Positions 1 to 10,579 of a stretch of 64,000 nucleotides of DNA are shown piece by piece. The stretch is taken from NCBI RefSeq assembly GCF_002776525.5, contig NC_045434.1, positions 194,132,968 through 194,196,967 of the forward strand, written 5' to 3'. A model generated the notes under the pieces. The model was not told the DNA's origin. It saw only the letters and a list, made by a program, of their open reading frames with translations, and did not search any database. The DNA is from Piliocolobus tephrosceles. Taxonomy: Eukaryota > Chordata > Mammalia > Primates > Cercopithecidae. Position 1 is the stretch's first letter. The number at the start of each line of letters is the position of its first letter. The position numbers were made by a program, and so were the translations under genes.

Positions 1-240
1 TCAGGAGTTCAAGACCAGCCTGGCCAAGATGGTGAAACCCCGTCTCTACTAAAAATACAAAAACTGGCTGGGTGTGCTGGCAGGAACCTGTAATCCCAGC
101 TACTTGGGAGGCTGAGGCAGAGAACTGCTTGAACCCGGGAGGCGGAGGTTGCAGTGAGCCGAAATTGTGCCACTGCACTCTGCTTGGGCAACAGAGCGAG
201 ACTCTGCCTCAAAGAAATTAAATAAATAAATAATTAATTA
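1..240 (+). repeat. Alu (SINE), 5' end cut by window edge
   Basis: Begins inside the left monomer and ends with 'gagactctgcctc' and an A-rich (TTAA)-type tail. Forward orientation. Confidence 0.95.
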
Positions 241-249
241 AATAATATA

Positions 250-315
250 AAAATGGGAAAGACCAAATGATCTGAAGAGACATTTCTCAAAAGAAGACAT
301 AAAAACGGCCAAACA
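250..315 (+). repeat. L1 ORF2 3' fragment (first of several pieces of one element)
   Basis: 'acatttctcaaaagaagacat' matches the L1 ORF2 end region. It continues after the Alu at 316 into 621-1059 and then 1604-2066, so one L1 was split by several Alus. Confidence 0.85.
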
Positions 316-620
316 GGCCAAGGGCTGTGGCTTACGCCTGTAATCCCAGTACTTTGGGAGGCTGAGGCAGGCGGATCACAAGGTCAGGAGACTAAGACCA
401 TCCTGGCAACATGGTGAAACCCCGTTTCTATTAAAAATACAAAAATTAGTTGGGCATGGTGGCGTGTGCCTGTAATCCCAGCTACTTGGGAGCCTAGGGC
501 AGCAGAATAGCTTGAACCGGGGAGTTGGAGGTTGCAGTGAGCTGAGACTTCTCGCACCACTGCACTCCGGCCTGGTGACAGAGTGAGAGAGACTCTGTTT
601 CAAAAAAAAAAAAAAAAAAA
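316..620 (+). repeat. Alu inserted in L1
   Basis: Full-length forward Alu ending in a poly(A) tail at 602-620; 'ggccaaa'-like flanks on both sides fit a diverged target duplication. Confidence 0.93.
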
Positions 621-1059
621 GCCAAATATATTTTTTAAATGCTCAACATAACTAATCATCAGGTGAATGCAAATCAAAACCACAATGAAGTATCAGCTCA
701 CCCCAGTTAGGAGGCTATTATCAAAAAGACAAAAAGTAGCCAGTGCTGGTGAGGGTGCAGAGTAAAGGGAACGCTATACACTGTCGGTAGGAATGTAAAC
801 TAGTATAGCCACTATGGGGAACAGTATGGAGGGTCCTCAAAAAAAACTACAAATAGAACTACCGTATGATCCAGCAATACCATTACTGAGAATATATCCA
901 AAGGCAAGGAAATCATTATACTGAGGAGATATCTGCACTTCCATGTTTACAACAACAGCCAAGATATGGAATCAACCTAGGTGTTCAACAACAGATGAAT
1001 GGATAAAGAAAATGTGGTATATATACAAAATGGAATACTATTTAGCCATAAAAAAGAAT
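621..1059 (+). repeat. L1 ORF2 3' fragment (continuation)
   Basis: Holds typical L1 stretches such as 'atgcaaatcaaaaccacaat', 'ccagcaataccattactgag' and 'tggaatactatttagccat'. Frame is broken throughout; no ORF remains. Confidence 0.9.
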
Positions 1060-1356
1060 GAGCCAGGTATACTAGCTCATAACTGTAATCCCAGCACTTT
1101 GGGAGGCTGAGGCAGGAAGATCACTTGATTCCAGGTCCAGGAATTTGAGACCAGTCAGGGCAACAGAGTGAGACCTGGTCTCTTCAAAAACCAAAAAAAC
1201 TAGCCAGGTGTGGTGGCATGTGCCTGTAGTTCCAGCTACTTGAGAGGCTGAGGTGGGAGGTTCACTTGAACCTAGGAGGCTGAAGCTGCAGTAAGCTGTG
1301 ATTGTGTCACTGTACCTGGGTGACAGAGTGGGACCCTGTCTCAAGAAAAAAAAAAA
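1060..1356 (+). repeat. Alu inserted in L1
   Basis: Forward Alu, old (J-like) with many changes. 'aaaaaagaat' occurs on both sides (about 1050 and 1350), consistent with the target duplication. Confidence 0.9.
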
Positions 1357-1360
1357 AGAA

Positions 1361-1507
1361 TTAGCTGGGCGTGGCAGTGTGTGCCCGTAGTCTCAGCTAC
1401 TAGGGAGGCTGAGGCAGGAGAATTGCTTGAACCTGGGAGGCAGAGGTTGCAGCAAGCTGAGATCGTGCCACTGAACTCCAGCCTGAGCGACAGAGTGAGA
1501 CTTGCCT
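1361..1507 (+). repeat. Alu right half, 5'-truncated
   Basis: Starts at 'agctgggcgtggcag' and runs to 'gacagagtgagact'; its A-tail has degenerated into the purine tract that follows. Confidence 0.88.
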
Positions 1508-1607
1508 AAAAAAAAAAAGAAAAAGAAAAAGAAAAAAAAGAGAGGGAGGGAGGGAGGGAGAAAGGAAAGAAGGAAGGAAGGAAGGGAGGGAGGGAGGGAG
1601 GGAGGAA
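1508..1607 (+). repeat. Pure homopurine tract (A/G)100, GGGA/GGAA repeats
   Basis: One hundred consecutive purines with GGGA and GGAA units, grown from the tail of the preceding Alu. Mirror-repeat character makes triplex (H-DNA) formation possible. Confidence 0.9.
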
Positions 1608-2066
1608 TCCTGTCATTCTCAGCAACATGGATGGAACTAAGGACATTATTTTAAGTGAAATAAGGTAGGAACAGGAAGTTAAACACCACACGTTCTCACT
1701 CATACACAGAAGCTAAAAAAAAAGTTGATCTCATAGGAGTAAAAAGTACAACAGAGGCTACTACAGGCTGGGAGAGATAACAGGAAAAGAAGGATAGGGA
1801 AAGATTTGTTAAAGAATACAAAATTATAGCTAGATAGGAGAAAAAAGTTCTAGTGTTCTATGCCACTTCAGGATGACTATAGTTAACAATAATATGAAGT
1901 TTCAAACAGCTGAGGAGTTTTTCAACCTTTCCAATACAAATAAATAATACATATTGGAGATGATGAATATGCTAATTACCCTAATCTAATCACATCATAC
2001 ATACTGAAATATCCACTATGTATCCCATCAACAGGTACAATTATTTTCAATTAAAAAAAATAAATT
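1604..2066 (+). repeat. L1 3' UTR end, L1MA-like
   Basis: Starts 'aatcctgtcattctcagcaa' (ORF2 end) and runs through a 3' UTR with 'gactatagttaacaataata' to an A-rich end, in the style of L1MA 3' ends. The same element as the pieces at 250 and 621. Confidence 0.8.
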
Positions 2067-2396
2067 GGCCGGGGCAGTGGCTCACAACTGTAATCCCAGC
2101 AATTTGGGAAGCCAAGGCAGGCAGATCACTTGAGGTCAGGAGTTTGAGAGCAACCTGGCCAACATGGTGAAACTCCATCTCTACTAAAAATACAAAAATT
2201 AGCCAGCCTTAGTGGTGGGCACCTGTAGTCCCAGCTACTCGAGAGGATGAGACAGGAGAGTCACTTGAACCTGGGAAGCAGAGGTTGCAGTGAGCCGAGA
2301 TCACGCCACTGCACTCCAGCCTGGGTGAGAGTGAGACTTCATCTCAAAAATAAGTAAATAAATAAATATACAAACAAACAAACAAACAAATAAAAC
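2067..2396 (+). repeat. Alu with (AAAC/AAAT)n tail
   Basis: Full-length forward Alu; simple A-rich tail 'aaacaaacaaacaaacaaat' at 2370-2396. Confidence 0.95.
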
Positions 2397-2693
2397 CTTT
2401 TTTTTTTTTTTGAGACAGAGTCTGGCTCTGTCACCAGGCTGGAGTGCAGTGGCGCGATCTTGGCTCACTGCAACCTCTGCCTCCCTGGTTCAAGCGATTC
2501 TCTTGCCTCAGCCTCCCCAGTAGCTGGGACTACAGGCACGCACCAGCATGCCTAGTTAATTTTTGTATTTTTAGTAGAGACAGGGTTTCACCGTGTTAGC
2601 CAGGATGGTCTCAATCTCCTGACCTCATGATCCTCCCACCTGGGCCTCCCAAAGTGCTGGGATTACAGGCTTCGTGAACCACCACACCCGGCC
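2397..2693 (-). repeat. Alu
   Basis: Reverse Alu from poly(T) and 'gagacagagtctggc' to 'cacacccggcc', tail-to-tail with the preceding forward Alu, forming an inverted Alu pair. Confidence 0.95.
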
Positions 2694-2885
2694 AAAAAAA
2701 AAAAAAAAAAAGTTTAAAAATAAAAAACAAATTGAAGAAATTCTTTGGTCTTGTGCCTGATTTAAGGATATGTGATAATTAGCTAGTTGTTTTAATATGA
2801 CACATAGTAAAGAATTTTGGTGAGCAAAAAACCAGTTTTTATGTTCATTAAGAACTACAAAGTAGGATTTGAAAGTTTGTGTTTC

Positions 2886-3171
2886 TTTTTCTTGAGACAG
2901 TGTCTCCCTGACACCCAGGCTGGAGTACAGAGGGGCAATCATGAGTCACTGCAGCCTCAACCTACCAGGCTCAAGCAATCCTCCTACCTAGCTTCCCAAG
3001 TAGCTGGGACTACAGATGAGTACCACCACAATGGCTAAATTTTTATTTTTGTAGAAGCAGTGTCTCCCTACGTTGCGCAGGCTGGTACCAAACTCCTGGA
3101 CTCAAGTGATCCTCCTGTGACAGCCTCCCAAAGTGCTGGGATTATAGGCATGAACTAACGCACTCTGCCCC
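2886..3171 (-). repeat. AluJ-type element
   Basis: Reverse Alu, highly diverged, with the J-type 'aactcctggactcaagtgat' and 'gtagaagcagtgtctccc' region. Confidence 0.88.
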
Positions 3172-3497
3172 AACTGCAATGCTTTATCTAGATAAATCTA
3201 CATGCTTCTCCTATGAACATATTTTATTTAAGGATAATTTTTTTCAATTAACTGATGAGAACATATTTCCTTGAATAGATACCACAGCACAGATTCCTAA
3301 TCTACATTCAAATACTCAGTTTACCGGTTGTCAGAAAGATCCTACAGTAGAAACTCTGGTTGGACATGGTTGTAACATCTCATAAATTTGCATATGAGTC
3401 CTCATGCAAAGATTATTTATTTGAAAGCAGACTCTTTGGTTAATAGCTCTGGGCTTCCATTACAAGTCAAGGGAATCAATTAACTTAAAAAAAGGAG
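3172..3497. other. Unique non-coding stretch
   Basis: AT-rich single-copy DNA; no exon, RNA or recognisable repeat seen. Probable intron or 3' flank. Confidence 0.6.
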
Positions 3498-3655
3498 TGG
3501 GACGGGCTTGGTGGCTCACACCTGTAATCCTAGCACTTTGGGAGCCGAAGGTGGGAGGATCAATTGAGGCTAGAGTTGGAGACCAGCCTGGTCAACACGG
3601 CGAGACCCCATTTTTACAAAAATAAATTTTTTAAGTAAAAAAAAAAATATCAAAT
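3498..3655 (+). repeat. Alu left monomer fragment
   Basis: Runs from 'gggcttggtggctcac' to 'gagaccccatttttac' and an A-rich end; only the left arm is present, as in FLAM or a truncated AluJ. Confidence 0.82.
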
Positions 3656-3727
3656 TAAAAAAAAAGAAGTATGCTTTAATCTTAAAAAAATGTATAAATA
3701 TTTTGGATATCTTTTTTCATATTTTAA

Positions 3728-3855
3728 ATTCTCACCTACAAAATAAACTTCTTGAGGGCCTAGACATGAATGATATCTACATAGGGGCCTCTATGTTATT
3801 CACAGTGCCTGAAAGTAATAATAAATCAATTCAATATATTCATTCATGTGTTTTG
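3728..3855 (+). repeat. L2 3' end relic
   Basis: 'aaataaacttcttgaggg' and 'cacagtgcctgaa...ataaatcaattcaatatattc' follow the usual L2 tail pattern (timing of 'cttgagggcagg', 'cagtgcctggca', 'tgaatgaatga'). Confidence 0.55.
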
Positions 3856-4160
3856 CATCAGTTGACTTGTCAAACCTAGCACTGTTAATTTCAAAGCTCA
3901 AAACTAAGTGCTATATCAGAGGCCTAGAAGAGTAAACAAATAATTTAGGTTTTAATTTACTTTGCATATTTATCATTCCAAATAATCTGGTAAGATTTTC
4001 CAATCAGCTACCCACATAAAGGCTTTATAGTCAACTACTTATTTAGGTAGTAGGGAATAAAACCCCAAAATTAAATCCAGAGGAAACATAAAAACCTTAG
4101 TTAGGCTCCTGATTTCTATTTCTTCCTCAAATGTCTTTTATTAGGGCTACTGGTAGGAAT

Positions 4161-4330
4161 AGAATTGATGAATTTCAGCTACTTGGGAGGCTGAGGCCCG
4201 AGAATCACTTGAACCAGGGGGGTAGAGGTTGCAGTGAGCCGAGATCGCACCACTGCATTCCAGCCTGGGCCACAGAGTGAGACTCCATCTCAAAAAAAAA
4301 AAAAAAAAAAAAAAAAGAATTGATGAATTT
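4161..4330 (+). repeat. 5'-truncated Alu with perfect 15-bp target duplication
   Basis: The 15-bp 'agaattgatgaattt' stands at 4161-4175 and again at 4316-4330. Between them is only the Alu right half, starting at 'cagctacttgggaggctgag', plus a pure A tail. So the truncation happened at insertion, not later. Confidence 0.95.
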
Positions 4331-4464
4331 GATTCTTATTTTTTTTCAGAAGCATAAAAATACCAAACTTTACTCAGATGAACTTTTTTATGCAGTATAT
4401 AGATGTTAGATGGACATTCTTCTTAAATACCACCACTTACCACTAAATTGTACTTGCTTTATAA

Positions 4465-4470
4465 TTTATT
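4465..4470 (-). promoter_or_regulatory. Possible polyadenylation signal AATAAA
   Basis: The plus strand reads tttatt, so the minus strand has AATAAA about 80 nt after the stop of the candidate terminal exon. The hexamer is common in AT-rich DNA; only its position makes it notable. Confidence 0.25.
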
Positions 4471-4548
4471 GTTTTTCAAAGCCCTTTCATTTCTATCTCA
4501 TAGATAAATGCCCAGCACTGAGTCCTTACTATACTTGCTAAAAAACAA

Positions 4549-4628
4549 CTACTGTTCGGCGTAGAAATCACAGGAGAATTTACGGCCCAAAAGTGAGTTA
4601 TTTATCAAATATAGGAGAACGTTTAATT
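4549..4628 (-). CDS. Candidate terminal exon with stop codon
   Basis: On the minus strand a strong acceptor 'TTTTGCTTCTTTGTTTCCAG' ends at 4629. Starting from the phase left by the 6.5 kb exon, G plus AA gives Glu, then the frame reads LNVLLYLINNSLLGR and on to a TAG at 4551-4549 (26 codons). The other two frames stop early. A canonical AATAAA lies at 4470-4465, about 80 nt past the stop. This fits a short terminal exon or an alternative 3' end. Twenty-six open codons can occur by chance, and the real next exon may lie outside the window. Confidence 0.33.
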
Positions 4629-4756
4629 CTGGAAACAAAGAAGCAAAATGTCATCAGAAGGGAATGCAGAAGAGAAGAGAAGGATAAGATGAGGTTTATC
4701 TTTATGTTCTAAATTTCATCTGTTAGGCTGGGTAGTGGTCCCAGATGATTCTTTAT

Positions 4757-5287
4757 GTTTTTCTTTTTTTTTTTTTTTTTTTTTTTTTTNNNNNNNNNNN
4801 NNNNNNNNNNNNNNNNNNNNNNNNNNNNNNNNNNNNNNNNNNNNNNNNNNNNNNNNNNNNNNNNNNNNNNNNNNNNNNNNNNNNNNNNNNNNNNNNNNNN
4901 NNNNNNNNNNNNNNNNNNNNNNNNNNNNNNNNNNNNNNNNNNNNNNNNNNNNNNNNNNNNNNNNNNNNNNNNNNNNNNNNNNNNNNNNNNNNNNNNNNNN
5001 NNNNNNNNNNNNNNNNNNNNNNNNNNNNNNNNNNNNNNNNNNNNNNNNNNNNNNNNNNNNNNNNNNNNNNNNNNNNNNNNNNNNNNNNNNNNNNNNNNNN
5101 NNNNNNNNNNNNNNNNNNNNNNNNNNNNNNNNNNNNNNNNNNNNNNNNNNNNNNNNNNNNNNNNNNNNNNNNNNNNNNNNNNNNNNNNNGTGTTAGCCAG
5201 GATGGTCTCGATCTCCTGACCTCGTGATCCGCCCGTCTCGGCCTCCCAAAGTGCTGGGATTACAGGCTTGAGCCACCGCGCCCGGCC
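4757..5287 (-). repeat. AluY interrupted by a 400-N gap
   Basis: Poly(T) to 4789, then the gap, then the 5' part 'gtgttagccaggatgg' through 'ccaccgcgcccggcc'. The sequence left is close to AluY. The gap of exactly 400 N is larger than the missing Alu body, so the size is only nominal. Confidence 0.9.
4790..5189. other. Assembly gap, 400 N
   Basis: Run of N starting inside the poly(T) of an Alu; no sequence available. Confidence 0.99.
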
Positions 5288-6473
5288 AACATTTCATTTT
5301 TTTAAGTTAGTTAATGAATTGATAAAGACACAGCCCTAGTGATCAAAGTAAAGTGAGTCAAGTCCTGACTTCAGTTCTGAAAATTTGTTGCTGAATGACT
5401 CACTTTGTGATCCATGTGCCTCAGTGTCAGTAACACATGAAAAACACTGCTGAAGATATTTCATCTAGGAAGTTCTCAGGTGAAAATACTACCCTTAGAA
5501 ACAAAATCTCATTACATTATGAAACATCTGGGAGTGTTACCTGTGTTTCCACACTTTATGCATTTTTTTAAAGTCACCAACATTTTTTGTTTCTGAAAAA
5601 AACAAAAAACACAGCCTAGGACTGAACATGTTTTCTGCTTCTCCATAAATCAAAGTGAAGGTATAAATCTTTCTTAAATATTATAATGTCCAGAAATGAT
5701 TCACAGGCTTTCCCTAGTTTTGCTTATATTTAAGCAACCCTTTAATGAACATCCGCTTAAAACTGTTTTTCCCAATTTATGATTGTCATCTTATATAAAA
5801 CCCTACAAGATTAGGAAAATGAACTTGCAGTGACAAGTGACTACCATTTCACGTAGAAGATTTGAAATTCTGAACTATACTCACAATCAGCTTGGTCTCT
5901 AGCTATCCCTTAGACAGTAACATTTCAAATGAACCAGCTTCAGAAAAGTTTATATCAAAGCATTGACTTAAGAGAAACAGAAACACTAGTGTAATGGAAA
6001 ATGCCTGAGACTTATTAGGAAAATGTATAACCAAGTCTAAAAAATTAATTCTTAAAAGTGGTTCTGTCTATAGAAGTCAACAGTTCTATTTTCCAAGTTT
6101 TGTAAAATACTAGCAAAATATCTCCGAATTCTAAATACGTTTCTATAGCATTTATCTTTAGTAACAGCAAGAAATTAACAGATAATTCCTTAGCAATATA
6201 ATATAAAAAACTTCAAAGAGATCAAGTAAAACAAAACTGTGAGTGATAAATTAATAAACTAAATTTTTTAAGGTTTTAAGTTTTAAAAAACCTAATTTTT
6301 TAAAGTTTCTCGCCATGTTCTGCATGACTTCATTCATTCTTCACAAACATAAACATTTCAAAGTTGGGATCATCAACATTCTCGTGTTTAACTTCGCATA
6401 AATACTCAAGTTCACCTGTAAATCTGCCTTGCTTCTGTCAAGATTTTCTGTTTCTCTGCCTTCTATTACTCAC
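5288..6473. other. Unique intronic stretch
   Basis: AT-rich single-copy DNA between the candidate terminal exon and the 6.5 kb exon. Slight MIR-like resemblance near 5340-5460, too weak to call. No ORF of note. Confidence 0.5.
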
Positions 6474-6530
6474 CAACTGCATCTGGATTTACCGGTCTGG
6501 AGACGTCGGCTTGCCCCATGATTATATTGT
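6474..6530 (-). CDS. Candidate internal coding exon, 57 nt, phase 1/1
   Basis: On the minus strand, 'GATACATCAG' serves as acceptor, and the donor is 'GTGAGTAAT' (GT at 6473-6472). After two bases (AC), which join the G left by the 40.4 kb exon to make Asp, it reads NIIMGQADVSRPVNPDAV and leaves one base (G). The pyrimidine tract before this AG is weak. The AG six bases upstream ('GTCGTGAG') would add two residues in the same frame. An in-frame TGA lies just upstream, so the exon cannot extend far. The internal ATG (6519-6517, context AATCATGG) could also be an alternative start giving an N-terminal MGQADVSR. Neighbouring DNA is unique. Protein not recognised. Confidence 0.5.
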
Positions 6531-7067
6531 CTGATGTATCTCACGACAACAAACTGTCCCGGACAAAAGCAAACTTTTCATAAAAGATAAATCCACATAA
6601 ACAGGGGACATGTGATCCCCTTCAGTGTCACTGCCAAACATCAGGAAATGGCATAAGGTCAGTTCATCTGCTGAAGTTTCTGTTTCCCATACAGCCTGGG
6701 CACTTGCAGTTCTTACAAAACTCTTTACACTGGCTCTCTTCACACAGGAATGCCTGTCATTCCAGAATGCACACTGTGTAGAGCTGAAGTGCAGGAAGGG
6801 GAGGAGACTGCCAACCACATTCTAGCTGCTGACTGGCATAGCCCAAAAGTCCACACCCCCTGTTCCTGACTTTTGAGCTTGGCTGGAACTCTCCAGGCTC
6901 TGAGTCACAGAAGAAAGGGAGCCTGCTCAAGAGTACACCAAAGAATTTACAAATTTAATCACACAAAAACACCAGGATGGTTATGAGTAAAAGGCTAATG
7001 GGAGCAGTAATCCATTCAAAGGTGTGTTTTAGACACAGGTTTACCTCAAAAGTATCAGATTTCACTG
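6531..7067. other. Unique intronic stretch
   Basis: Relatively GC-rich compared with its flanks. A 98-codon minus-strand frame (6522-6818) ends at a stop just upstream of the exon and overlaps a plus-strand frame; neither resembles a known protein. Confidence 0.4.
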
Positions 7068-7734
7068 TGTTACGGACTGAATGTTTGTGTCCCCTTACAA
7101 TTTATATATGGAAATTCTGACACCCAATGTGATGGTATAGGAAGTGGGTTCTTTGGGAGATAATTAGGTCATTGAGGGTAAAGGCCTCGCTAATAGGATT
7201 AGTACTTTATCAAAAAGGACCCAGACAGCTCTCTCTTTCCATCATGTGAGGCTAGGCAAGAAGACAACTGTCTGGAAACCAGGAAGAAGGCCCTCACAGA
7301 TACCCAGTCTCCTGGTACCTTGACCTTGGACTTCCCAGTATCCAGAACTGTTAGAAATAAATGTCTGTGGCTGGGCCTGGTGACTCATGCCTGTAATCCC
7401 AGCACTTTGGGAGGCCAAGGCTGAAGGATTATTTAAGCCCAAGAGCTTGAGATCAGCATGGGTAACATAATGAGACTCTGTCTCTATAAAAAATTTAAAA
7501 ATTAGCCAGGCATGGTGGCATGTGCCAGCAGCCCCAGCTACTGGAGGGAAGGGAAGTGAGGTGGGAGAATTGCTTGAGCCCAGAGGTGAGTTGTGAGCTG
7601 TGATTACACCGCTGTACTCCAGCCTAGGCAACAATGCAAGACCCTCCCTCAAAAATAAACAAAAGAAATAAATGTTTGTTTAAGCCCCCACAGTCTATAG
7701 TATTCTGTTATAGTAGTCTGAACAGACTAAGGCA
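7068..7734 (+). mobile_element. Solo MST-type LTR (ERVL-MaLR) split by an Alu
   Basis: Starts 'tgttacggactgaatg' and ends 'agactaaggca'. Diagnostic MST stretches include 'cccaatgtgatggta', 'aattaggtcattgagggt' and 'gatcttgga-cttccca'-like 'gaccttggacttcccag'. No internal proviral sequence or second LTR is present, so this is a solo LTR. Its interior (7369-7663) is an Alu. I cannot see a clean 5-bp target duplication. Confidence 0.88.
7369..7663 (+). repeat. AluJ inserted in the MST LTR
   Basis: Flanked by 'agaaataaatgtctgt' (7353-7368) and 'agaaataaatgtttgt' (7664-7679), a 16-bp target duplication with one mismatch. The insertion followed the LTR. Confidence 0.93.
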
Positions 7735-8289
7735 TGCTACTTATTCTAAAATTTTATTTCCTACTTGTAGGTGGGCATGCCCAAAGCAAGGTGAGATCTA
7801 TGTGCTGGGAATTAATAACATTACAAACAGTATTTTAGGACTGAATATATCTTTTTCTGAGAATACGGACAACTATTTCTGAAAATCTGCTTACTAAAAC
7901 AATAAACTTGAAATAAATATTTGGAAGGCATTATATAATTGTCTCTTCCTGCTAAAACTCAATAATCTCCATATGATCTTGGGGAATAAGAAATTACAAA
8001 GAATAGCCCTACATGCTGGGCATAATACATAGAAATATCAGCTAATCACATGCAGCAAATGAACGTCCAATTTGCACATTGATTTTTCCTTTTTTATCCA
8101 TAACTAACTTACATACAGCCAAGTACATAAATATTAAAGATACAGCTTGATAAATTTTTATTTAGTATAGTAACACCAAATTTTCTAAATGTAAAAAAGA
8201 CACACATAACACAACCTTAACATAACCTCCACATAACCTGGATTATTCCACTAACATCTGAAGGTAAAAGAGGAAGCTAACAATTTTGA
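7735..8289. other. Unique AT-rich stretch
   Basis: No gene or clear repeat seen. A splice-like 'tttcctacttgtag' at about 7764-7778 is discussed among rejected items. Confidence 0.5.
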
Positions 8290-8465
8290 GTAATATATTA
8301 AGGAGTTTTACACTGGTTACTGCATTTAATCATCACCACAACTAACCATGCATTGTGAGGTATATTTATTTACCCTATTTTCAGATAAGAAAACTAGGGC
8401 TAGTAAGGTCAAATCCTGTCTCTTATATCATCAAGCTAGTAAGTACCAAAGCCCTAATATTCCTT
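8290..8465 (-). repeat. MIR relic
   Basis: 'cattgtgaggtatatttatt...ttttcagataagaaaacta' is the reverse of the MIR core ('cctcagtttcctcatctgtaaa'). Highly diverged. Confidence 0.6.
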
Positions 8466-8470
8466 CAATA

Positions 8471-8653
8471 AAAGACAGCAACCACTGCGTGGAGTGGCGT
8501 GCACCTGTAGTCTCAGCTATTGAGACTGAGACTGAGGCTGAGGCGGGAGGATCACTTGACCCCATGAGTTTGAGTCCAGCCTTGGCAACATAGTGAGCCC
8601 TGTCTCTAAAAAAAAAAAAAAATTAAAACAATTTTTTAAAAAAGACAGCTACC
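8471..8653 (+). repeat. Free Alu monomer (FLAM/FRAM) with target duplication
   Basis: 'aaagacagcaacc' (8471-8483) and 'aaagacagctacc' (8641-8653) flank one Alu-like monomer, consistent with an ancient monomeric insertion. Confidence 0.82.
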
Positions 8654-9044
8654 AAAAAGATGGGAGTTCTTCATTTAAATCTTTAGTCTCCAAACTGAGA
8701 TCCCAGAAAGATTTCTAGCATCTGAACTTTCCCGTATTTAGCCTGTACATTCTCTTCTCTATTATCTTAGCCCCATTATCTGTTTTTGATAGAGAAAAAA
8801 AACAGCAAAGGTAACAAAAAAGAAAACCTCAATGCTAAGGCATCAGTAAGGGAAAAAAGTACAGAAACGTTCAGACAACATTAAATTGTTAATATTGGTA
8901 GTAGTTAGAAAAACATTATGATGTTGACCATTAAACAGGAAAGAAAGTAAAAGGAAAAATGCACTGAAAGCACAATTCAATTCAATAATGCTCAATACTT
9001 TAGAACCTAGGTACTTATACGTATTAGCATAAAAGCAGACCATA
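8654..9044. other. Unique stretch
   Basis: AT-rich single-copy DNA; nothing recognised. Confidence 0.5.
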
Positions 9045-9135
9045 AGCAAGAGCAGTTTCCATTGTTGTAAAATGGGAATGCAAAAGGTGGCAAATGCATT
9101 GCTTGGCACTCAGGAGGTGCTCAACATATTGTAAT
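9045..9135 (+). repeat. MIR-like relic
   Basis: 'ttgtaaaatgggaatg' followed by 'gcttggcactcaggaggtgctcaa' is the MIR end pattern; short and diverged. Confidence 0.5.
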
Positions 9136-9140
9136 TAACA

Positions 9141-9170
9141 ACATCATTATCACCATCATCATCATCATCA
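9141..9170 (+). repeat. (ATC)n microsatellite
   Basis: Imperfect then perfect ATC units. Confidence 0.85.
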
Positions 9171-9182
9171 TGGAACCAATAC

Positions 9183-9720
9183 AGTATATTACTTATGAGC
9201 ATGAACTTTGGAGTCAGATTGAAATTTTAATTCCAGCTCTACCACTTAATAAGTGTTAACTCTAGACAAGTTACTTCACCTCTCTAAGTCTCAGTTTTCT
9301 AGTATTATAAAAGTACACAACAACAATTACTAGTACAAGGCTGAACGTGGTGGCTCACGCTTGTAATCCCAGCACTTTAGGAGGTCAAGGCGGGCAGGTC
9401 ACCTGAGGTCAGGAGTTTGAAACCAGCCTGGCCAACATGGTGAAACCCCAGTTCTACAAAAATTAGCTGGGAGTAGTGGCACATGCCTATAATCCCAGAT
9501 AGGAGGCTGAGGCATGAGAATCGCTTGAACTCAGGAGGCAGAGGTTGCAGTGAGCCACGATCATGCCACTGCACTCCAGCCTGGGCAACAGAGTGAGACC
9601 CTGTCTCAAAGAAAAAAAAAAATTACTAGTATGGGGAATTTGTAAGGATTAAATGACATCAACAGAAATAAAGTGCTTTGTAATGTTCCTGGTACCTGAA
9701 AACCTCTCAATAAATGCAAA
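9183..9720 (+). repeat. MIR split by an Alu
   Basis: 9183-9338 carries 'tggagtcagattg...ccagctctaccactta...gttacttcacctctctaag' and 9621-9720 continues with 'aaggattaaatgacatc...aataaatgc'. Together this is a nearly complete MIR interrupted by the Alu at 9339. Confidence 0.75.
9339..9620 (+). repeat. Alu inserted in MIR
   Basis: Target duplication 'aattactagta' at 9325-9335 and 9621-9631; a deletion around 'agctactc' shortens the element. Confidence 0.93.
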
Positions 9721-10020
9721 TCAAGAAAGGAGACGCCAGGTCAAGAGTATGACTCCAGAGAGCAAGTTGGAAGAAGCAGGCCAGAGAGAAAGTCTGAACA
9801 CAACCAGTTGGTGTATAGAAACATTAAGCAAATGGAAGGACCCAGATATAAGCATTACCTTGAATATTTGGGTAAGTTCGAACCCGGCACATTGAACATG
9901 CACACACACACAGAGTCCAGAAACAGTACCTTCTAATCTAATTTATGGATCTAGGTATAGCTGCTAAAACCATCTGCCAAATTTAAATGTCAAAATAAAA
10001 ACCACCCACCAAATGTAAAA
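9721..10020. other. Unique stretch
   Basis: Short (CA)n at 9899-9912; otherwise single-copy without recognised features. Confidence 0.5.
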
Positions 10021-10163
10021 GGCCAGGCACAGTGGCTCATTCCTATAATCCTAGCATTTGGAGAGGTGAAGGTAGGAGGATCGCTCGAGCCTAGGAGTTT
10101 GAGACTAGCCTGGGCAATAAAGTAAGGCCCTGTCTCTAATAAATAAAATAAAATAAAATAAAA
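10021..10163 (+). repeat. Alu left monomer (FLAM) with (AAAAT)n tail
   Basis: Single arm from 'ggccaggcacagtgg' to 'ccctgtctct', tail 'aataaaataaaataaaataa'. Confidence 0.85.
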
Positions 10164-10237
10164 GCCAAATCTTGTCATGGCTCACTGCTGATTCTACAAT
10201 ACTGTGAGAGTGGCAATAAAACTTCAAGAATGAGAGG

Positions 10238-10540
10238 GGCTGGGCACAGTGGCTCATGCCTGTAATCCCAGCACTTTGGGAGGCCAGGGTAGGCGGATCA
10301 CAAGGTCAGGAGATTGAGAATATCTTGGCCAACATGGTGAAACCCCATCTCTACTAAAAATACAAAAATTAGATGGGCATGGTGGTACGCGCCTGTAGTC
10401 CCAGCTACTCAGGAGGCTGAGGCAGGAGAATCACTTGAACCTGGGAGACAGAGGTTGCAGTGAGCCAAGATAGCGCTACTGGCTACTGCATTCCAGCCTG
10501 GGCGACAAGAGTGAAAGTCCATCTCGAAAAAAAAAAAAAG
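10238..10540 (+). repeat. Alu
   Basis: Full-length; flanks 'agaatgagagg' before and 'agaatgaaagg' after resemble a target duplication. A 'ctactgg' insertion duplicates 'gcta-ctg' near 10473. Confidence 0.93.
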
Positions 10541-10579
10541 AATGAAAGGATTATTGGCGATCATTTGGCTCAATTTCAA

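Larger units (their letters stand above)
4331..4756. other. Unique stretch holding the candidate terminal exon
   Basis: Single-copy AT-rich DNA. The only notable content is the acceptor/stop/AATAAA arrangement described at 4465-4628. Confidence 0.5.

Noticed and set aside
4735..5227. Long frames through the N run
   Set aside because: They exist only because N is read as unknown residues.
6522..6818. 98-codon minus-strand frame upstream of the 6.5 kb exon
   Set aside because: Ends at a stop before the exon in a different frame; no similarity recognised.
7760..7800. Plus-strand 'tttcctacttgtag' followed by 20 nt and 'gtgaga'
   Set aside because: Far too short and isolated; no other plus-strand exon candidates to join.
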